A stretch of 56,323 bases of DNA from Planctomycetota bacterium (GTDB lineage Bacteria > Planctomycetota > UBA1135 > GCA-002686595). This document shows positions 53,396 to 56,323 of this stretch, one piece after another. Below the pieces are notes generated by a model. That model ran no database searches. It was not told where the DNA came from and saw nothing but the letters and a program-made list of their open reading frames with translations. The stretch lies in the NCBI GenBank assembly GCA_030746555.1, contig JASLMK010000091.1, forward strand, positions 1 to 56,323, read 5' to 3'. The position numbers and the translations under genes are program-made. Positions within the stretch are counted from its first letter, which is position 1; every line of letters starts with the position of its first letter.

Positions 53396-53686
53396 ATGGA
53401 CAGCAAGATCGCTCTGGGCCTGATCGAGACCCGCGGCCTGGTAGGCGCGGTCGAGGCGGCGGACGCCATGTGCAAGGCCGCCAAAGTCACCTTGCTGGGC
53501 AAGGAGATCTCCGGCGGCGGTCTCGTGACCGTCATGGTGCGCGGCGAGGTCGGCGCCGTGAAGGCCGCCACCGAGGCCGGCTCGGCGGCGGCCAAGCGCG
53601 TGGGCGAGCTCGTCAGCACCCACGTCATCCCGCGCCCGGCGGTGGACCTCGAGGAGTACCTGCCTCCGGTCCCCGACGAGGCCTGA
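53396..53686 (+). CDS. BMC-H microcompartment shell protein (second paralogue)
   Basis: This 96-aa hexameric shell protein of PF00936 has [24 protein letters not shown], then [17 protein letters not shown] and a short tail ending in [10 protein letters not shown]. It is closely similar to the first BMC-H at 51192, differing mainly in pore-loop and tail residues, so the two could form different pores or mixed hexamers. It starts at ATG 53396, 45 bp after the dehydrogenase stop, with a purine-rich GAAGAGAAG before it. Confidence 0.95.
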   Translation: MDSKIALGLIETRGLVGAVEAADAMCKAAKVTLLGKEISGGGLVTVMVRGEVGAVKAATEAGSAAAKRVGELVSTHVIPRPAVDLEEYLPPVPDEA

Positions 53687-53742
53687 TCCCTCATCCGTGG
53701 CTCGCCGCTCATCGAACGGGCGGCGCGCCGTGAGGTACGCCC

Positions 53743-54384
53743 GTGTCACCCACCACCGTCCGTGCCCGGCTGCGGGGCGCCGTCCTGATCGACCAGATGC
53801 AGCCCCAGTTCGCGGCCACCGTCGCCGCGAACTCCGACGGCTACTTCCCGGTCGATGGGGAGAGTGCGTTCTGGGCCGAGGTGGAGCCGGGCATCGTCGT
53901 CACGAGCCTGCTCGACCTCGCGCTCAAGGCCTGCGAGGTGACCCCCGGTGCCCTGATCGCCGAGCGCTCCTACGGGACTCTCGAGGTCCACGGACCCGAT
54001 CAAGGTCAGGTGCGGCGCGCGGGCGAGGTGGTCCTGGGCGCCCTGGACGACGACGCCGGCCTGGCCCCGAACGTGCTCACCCACGAGGTGATCCGCAAGG
54101 TCCGCAGCCACCAGGCGATGCTGATCAACCGCTCGCGCTCGGGGATGCTCGTCCTGGGAGACGACACCCTCTACACCTTGGAGGTGGCGCCGGCGGTCTT
54201 CGCCCTGGCCGCGGCCAACGAGGCCGAGAAGGCCTCGCCGATCCGCCTGGTCGGCCTGGAGAACAACGGCGCCGTGGGGCGCGTGCGCCTGGCGGGTACG
54301 GACGCGGAGATCGACGCCGCGGTGGCGGCCGTCTCGCGCACCCTCGACGGCCTACGCGAGGCCCCGAGCGGGGGGCGGACCTGA
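53743..54384 (+). CDS. Divergent tandem BMC-domain-like protein
   Basis: This 213-aa protein is not in a family I can name, but both halves resemble a BMC fold. The N-terminal half has EVEPGIVVTSLLDLALKA and YGTLEVHGPDQGQVRRAGEVV. The C-terminal half has LEVAPAVFALAAANEAEKA followed by LVGLENNGAVGRVRLAG and TDAEIDAAVAAV, the usual helix-strand order of PF00936. The length suits a tandem (BMC-T type) pseudohexamer, although the canonical GxxE-T-x-G core is degenerate. Its place inside the operon, sharing a 1-nt stop/start overlap (TGATG) with the first BMC-P, supports a shell or shell-associated role. GTG start with GAGGT upstream. Confidence 0.6.
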   Translation: MSPTTVRARLRGAVLIDQMQPQFAATVAANSDGYFPVDGESAFWAEVEPGIVVTSLLDLALKACEVTPGALIAERSYGTLEVHGPDQGQVRRAGEVVLGALDDDAGLAPNVLTHEVIRKVRSHQAMLINRSRSGMLVLGDDTLYTLEVAPAVFALAAANEAEKASPIRLVGLENNGAVGRVRLAGTDAEIDAAVAAVSRTLDGLREAPSGGRT

Positions 54385-54722
54385 TGTTCCTGGGACGGGT
54401 GATCGGTGAGGTCTGGGCGACGCGCAAGCTCGAGGATCTCGACGGCCTGCGCCTCCTCGTGGTCGAGGCCCTCGACGAGGCCCGCGAGCCGGGCGCGCCC
54501 AAGGTCACCCCCGTGGTCGCCGCCGATCCTCTCGGAAGCGCCCTGGGCGAGCAGGTGCTGGTGGCCTTCGGCAAGGCCGCGCGCGTCGCCTGCGGCGGGG
54601 ACGGGGACCTGCCCTTCGAGGCCGCGATCGTCGCCATCGTGGACGACTTCGACATCCCCTCGGCGCCGGGGAGCTGGCTCGAGGCCGCGCCGCGCGCGGC
54701 CGGGACGGGAGGGAGCGCCTGA
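54384..54722 (+). CDS. BMC-P pentameric vertex protein (EutN/CcmL family)
   Basis: This 112-aa EutN/CcmL-family protein (PF03319) caps the vertices of the icosahedral shell as a pentamer. The sequence reads MFLGRVIGEVWATRKLEDLDG, LLVVEALDE, VVAADPLGSALGEQVLVAFGKAAR and AAIVAIVDDFDI, matching the family from end to end, with a short Ala-rich tail. The ATG overlaps the stop of the upstream gene, and its stop overlaps the second BMC-P (TGATG). Confidence 0.94.
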   Translation: MFLGRVIGEVWATRKLEDLDGLRLLVVEALDEAREPGAPKVTPVVAADPLGSALGEQVLVAFGKAARVACGGDGDLPFEAAIVAIVDDFDIPSAPGSWLEAAPRAAGTGGSA

Positions 54723-55048
54723 TGCTGGTCGGCACGGTCGTCGGGAAGGTCTGGGCCACCAAGAAGGAGGAGAGCCTCGAGGGCCTGCGCCTGCTCGTGA
54801 TCAGGCCCTTCACGACCGACGAACGCGAGTCGGCAGAGACCATGGTAGCCGTGGACCCCCTCGGCGCGGGGATCGGAGAACGCGTGCTGGTCGTGTTCGG
54901 CCGCGCGGCGCGGCACGCCATCGGGCGCGGCCAGGAGATCGGCTTCCAGACAGCCGTGGTCGGGATCATCGACCGGATGGAGCTGGAAGGCGGCAGAATG
55001 GTGGGCATGGTGGCCGGCGAGGACGGAGACAGCGACCCCAACCGTTGA
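54722..55048 (+). CDS. BMC-P pentameric vertex protein (second paralogue)
   Basis: This 108-aa EutN/CcmL-type pentamer protein opens with MLVGTVVGKVWATKKEESLEG and continues with LLVIRPF, VAVDPLGAGIGERVLVVFGRAARHA and AVVGIIDRMEL. It is clearly homologous to its neighbour but diverged, as is usual when a locus carries more than one vertex protein. It starts at ATG 54722 within the previous stop and ends 10 bp before the BMC-T gene. Confidence 0.94.
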   Translation: MLVGTVVGKVWATKKEESLEGLRLLVIRPFTTDERESAETMVAVDPLGAGIGERVLVVFGRAARHAIGRGQEIGFQTAVVGIIDRMELEGGRMVGMVAGEDGDSDPNR

Positions 55049-55058
55049 GGAGCGAGAC

Positions 55059-55646
55059 ATGAACGACAGGAACCCCCAGCTCAGGACCGACGTCGAGCTC
55101 GAACCCGCCATCGGGCTGTTGGAGCTGTGCTCGGTGGCGCGCGGCGTGGAGACCGCGGACGCCATCCTCTGGACGGCGAGCATCGAGATGCTCTTCGCCG
55201 AGCCGGTCCAGCCGGGCAAGTACGTGATGCTGTTCACCGGCGACGTCCAAGACCTCGAGTCGGCCCTGGCGCGGGGCGCGGAGGCGGCCGGCTGCGATCT
55301 GGTCGACCGCCTGCTGATCCAGCAGGTCCACGAGCAGGTCCCCGCCATCCTCCAGCGCGAGGGCAAGGTGAACGGGACGCTCGATGCCCTGGGCATCGTC
55401 GAGACCACGACCGTGGCCTCGGCAATCCTCTCCGCGGATGCTGCGCTCAAGCGCTCGACGGTCGACCTGCTCGAGTTGCGCATCGCCAACGGCCTGGGGG
55501 GAAAGAGCTTCTTCACCCTGACCGGCGAGGTCAGCGACGTGCGCTCGGCCGTGGCCGCCGGTGCGGAGTTGGCCGGCGAGCGCGGCCTGCTCGTGCGCGA
55601 CGTCGTGATCGCACGGCCTCACGCCGACCTCGTGCGCCACCTCTAG
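55059..55646 (+). CDS. BMC-T trimeric tandem-domain shell protein
   Basis: This 195-aa protein has two fused BMC domains. Domain 1 (about 10-95) has AIGLLELCSVARGVETADAILWTA and VMLFTGDVQDLESALARGAEAAG. Domain 2 (about 105-190) has ALGIVETTTVASAILSADAALKRS and FFTLTGEVSDVRSAVAAGAELAG. It would form a trimeric pseudohexamer with a larger, possibly gated pore for cofactors or bulky substrates. Both domains keep the canonical core, unlike the 213-aa protein upstream. ATG 55059 follows GAGGAGCGAG. Confidence 0.94.
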   Translation: MNDRNPQLRTDVELEPAIGLLELCSVARGVETADAILWTASIEMLFAEPVQPGKYVMLFTGDVQDLESALARGAEAAGCDLVDRLLIQQVHEQVPAILQREGKVNGTLDALGIVETTTVASAILSADAALKRSTVDLLELRIANGLGGKSFFTLTGEVSDVRSAVAAGAELAGERGLLVRDVVIARPHADLVRHL

Positions 55647-55664
55647 GAGCCCTCCGGGTCGAGC

Positions 55665-56171
55665 ATGTCCCGCCGCTACCTGACCACCCAGGACGTGCGC
55701 CGCGCTGGCGCGGGCGAGATCGTCGTCGAGGCCGACACCCTGGTCACCCCCCAGGCCCTCGCCGCCGCCGAGGCCGCGGGGATCTCGATCCGCACCGAGG
55801 CCGGCCCCTACTCCGAGCCCGCCCCGCGCCGCGGGCCCGACGCCCCGGGCGCGACCGAGCACCTGCCGCGCATGCCCGAGCCGGTCGACGACCTGCCGTC
55901 CACAGGCGTCGTCGTCACCTGCGTCGGCCGCAACCGGCCGGGGGTGCTCGCTGAGCTCACGACGGCCATCGCGCACCACGGCTGCAGCATCGGGGACGTC
56001 TCCCAGAAGATGGTGGACGACTACTTCCACATGGTGCTCGTCGTCGAGCTGACCGCCTCGGGAAGCGGCTTCAAGGAGCTCAAGGCGGAGCTCGAGTGCC
56101 TCGGCGGAGAGAACGACTACGTCGTGCGCGTCATGCACGAGCGCGTCTTCCGGTTCATGCACCGCATCTAG
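55665..56171 (+). CDS. ACT-domain protein with microcompartment-type N-terminal segment
   Basis: This 168-aa protein starts at ATG 55665, 18 bp after the BMC-T gene. Residues 1-45 (YLTTQDVRRAG, EADTLVTPQALAAAEAAGISI) resemble a short segment found in microcompartment-associated proteins such as the EutT/PduO neighbourhood. After a Pro-rich linker, residues ~83-168 form an ACT domain of the UPF0237/GcvR-like kind: VVVTCVGRNRPGVLAELTTAI, SIGDVSQKMVDDYFHMVLVVEL and the terminal HRI. ACT domains bind small ligands, often amino acids, so it may sense a metabolite of the compartment. The TAG stop overlaps the left edge of repeat copy C. Confidence 0.75.
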   Translation: MSRRYLTTQDVRRAGAGEIVVEADTLVTPQALAAAEAAGISIRTEAGPYSEPAPRRGPDAPGATEHLPRMPEPVDDLPSTGVVVTCVGRNRPGVLAELTTAIAHHGCSIGDVSQKMVDDYFHMVLVVELTASGSGFKELKAELECLGGENDYVVRVMHERVFRFMHRI

Positions 56172-56323
56172 CCCAGATGATCCATGAACACGCACACCAG
56201 ACTTCGCAACCGGCCGTCTTCGACGGCCTCTCGGCCCCTGGCGGCGCTTTGCGGAACCTGGCTTCCTCGACGACCCGTTCAGGGTCGCCTGCGTCGCCAG
56301 AACCCGCAAAGCACCACCCCGAA
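56170..56323. repeat. Dispersed TIR element, copy C (right end cut by window end)
   Basis: This is the left 154 bp of the same ~199-bp element. Its left arm reads AGCCCAGATGATCCATGAA, a variant of the arm in the complete copy. From 56183 to the end it is identical to positions 1-141. It begins inside the stop codon of the ACT-domain gene and would follow the whole microcompartment operon. Confidence 0.88.

Noticed and set aside
53697..54722. One long fusion of the region before and including the first BMC-P
   Set aside because: The upstream part is the wrong frame over the tandem BMC-like gene; the EutN/CcmL sequence begins at ATG 54384 coupled to that gene's stop.
1..56323. Circular plasmid or phage genome suggested by identical ends
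   Set aside because: Content is housekeeping chromosomal genes with no replication, partition, mobilisation or phage genes, and the identical ends lie in a dispersed repeat.

Overview
The window is about 56 kb of GC-rich (visually near 70%) bacterial DNA, almost fully coding, with many 4-nt start/stop overlaps (ATGA, GTGA, TTGA). Gene content is chromosomal: cell-shape operon, ftsY, nusB, ribH, scpB, moeA, lnt, proC. The ribH-nusB-ftsY run, a coiled-coil membrane protein, a non-phosphorylative sugar-acid/lactate cluster and a bacterial microcompartment (BMC) operon point to a GC-rich member of the Planctomycetota or a neighbouring PVC lineage. That placement is an inference from gene content, not from a marker phylogeny.

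The first 141 bases (1-141) are identical to the last 141 (56183-56323). Both lie inside copies of a dispersed ~199-bp terminal-inverted-repeat element, whose third and complete copy is at 12976-13174. The window is therefore probably a metagenomic contig that ends inside a genomic repeat, and its apparent circularity is probably an assembly effect.

Layout. (1) 0.35-7.9 kb: a secreted penicillin-acylase-family gene broken by a perfect 23-bp tandem duplication; a two-domain FAD monooxygenase/old-yellow-enzyme protein coupled to proC; a class-C beta-lactamase-like hydrolase; a PlsC acyltransferase. (2) 8.0-13.0 kb, minus strand: zinc alcohol dehydrogenase - lutA - lutB - lutC - fumarylacetoacetate-hydrolase-family gene. 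This set makes sense as the end of a diketo-deoxy-sugar-acid pathway that releases pyruvate and lactate. (3) 13.2-17.0 kb, plus: PPIase-like lipoprotein, scpB, PpiD/SurA-like membrane chaperone. (4) 17.3-32.4 kb, minus: two-component system, O-antigen ligase/TPR protein, ftsY, nusB, ribH, then a tripartite RND system (one adaptor, two permeases). (5) 32.5-36.7 kb, plus: moeA-lnt, then a coiled-coil envelope protein and a small membrane protein behind a strong sigma70-like promoter with a structured leader. (6) 36.97-44.4 kb, plus: mreB-mreC-mreD-PBP2-rodA, with unusually enlarged MreC (494 aa) and PBP2 (1054 aa). (7) 44.4-48.4 kb, minus: APC permease, an alkaline-phosphatase-superfamily enzyme with a Thr nucleophile, and a nucleotide-sugar dehydrogenase. 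(8) 48.5-51.0 kb, plus: SGNH hydrolase and a membrane-anchored amidohydrolase. (9) 51.1-56.2 kb, plus: BMC operon with its own promoter. Its order is BMC-H, acylating aldehyde dehydrogenase, BMC-H, a divergent tandem BMC-like protein, two BMC-P, BMC-T, and an unusual ACT-domain fusion.

The BMC operon has shell parts and a CoA-acylating aldehyde dehydrogenase but no signature enzyme, phosphotransacylase or acetate kinase in view, so its substrate is undetermined. Its most distinctive parts are the 160-residue C-terminal tail of the dehydrogenase, with a probable encapsulation helix followed by four cysteines; the 213-aa BMC-like protein; and the last gene, which joins a short microcompartment-type N-terminal segment to a UPF0237-like ACT domain. 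No tRNA, rRNA, CRISPR array or transposase gene was seen.
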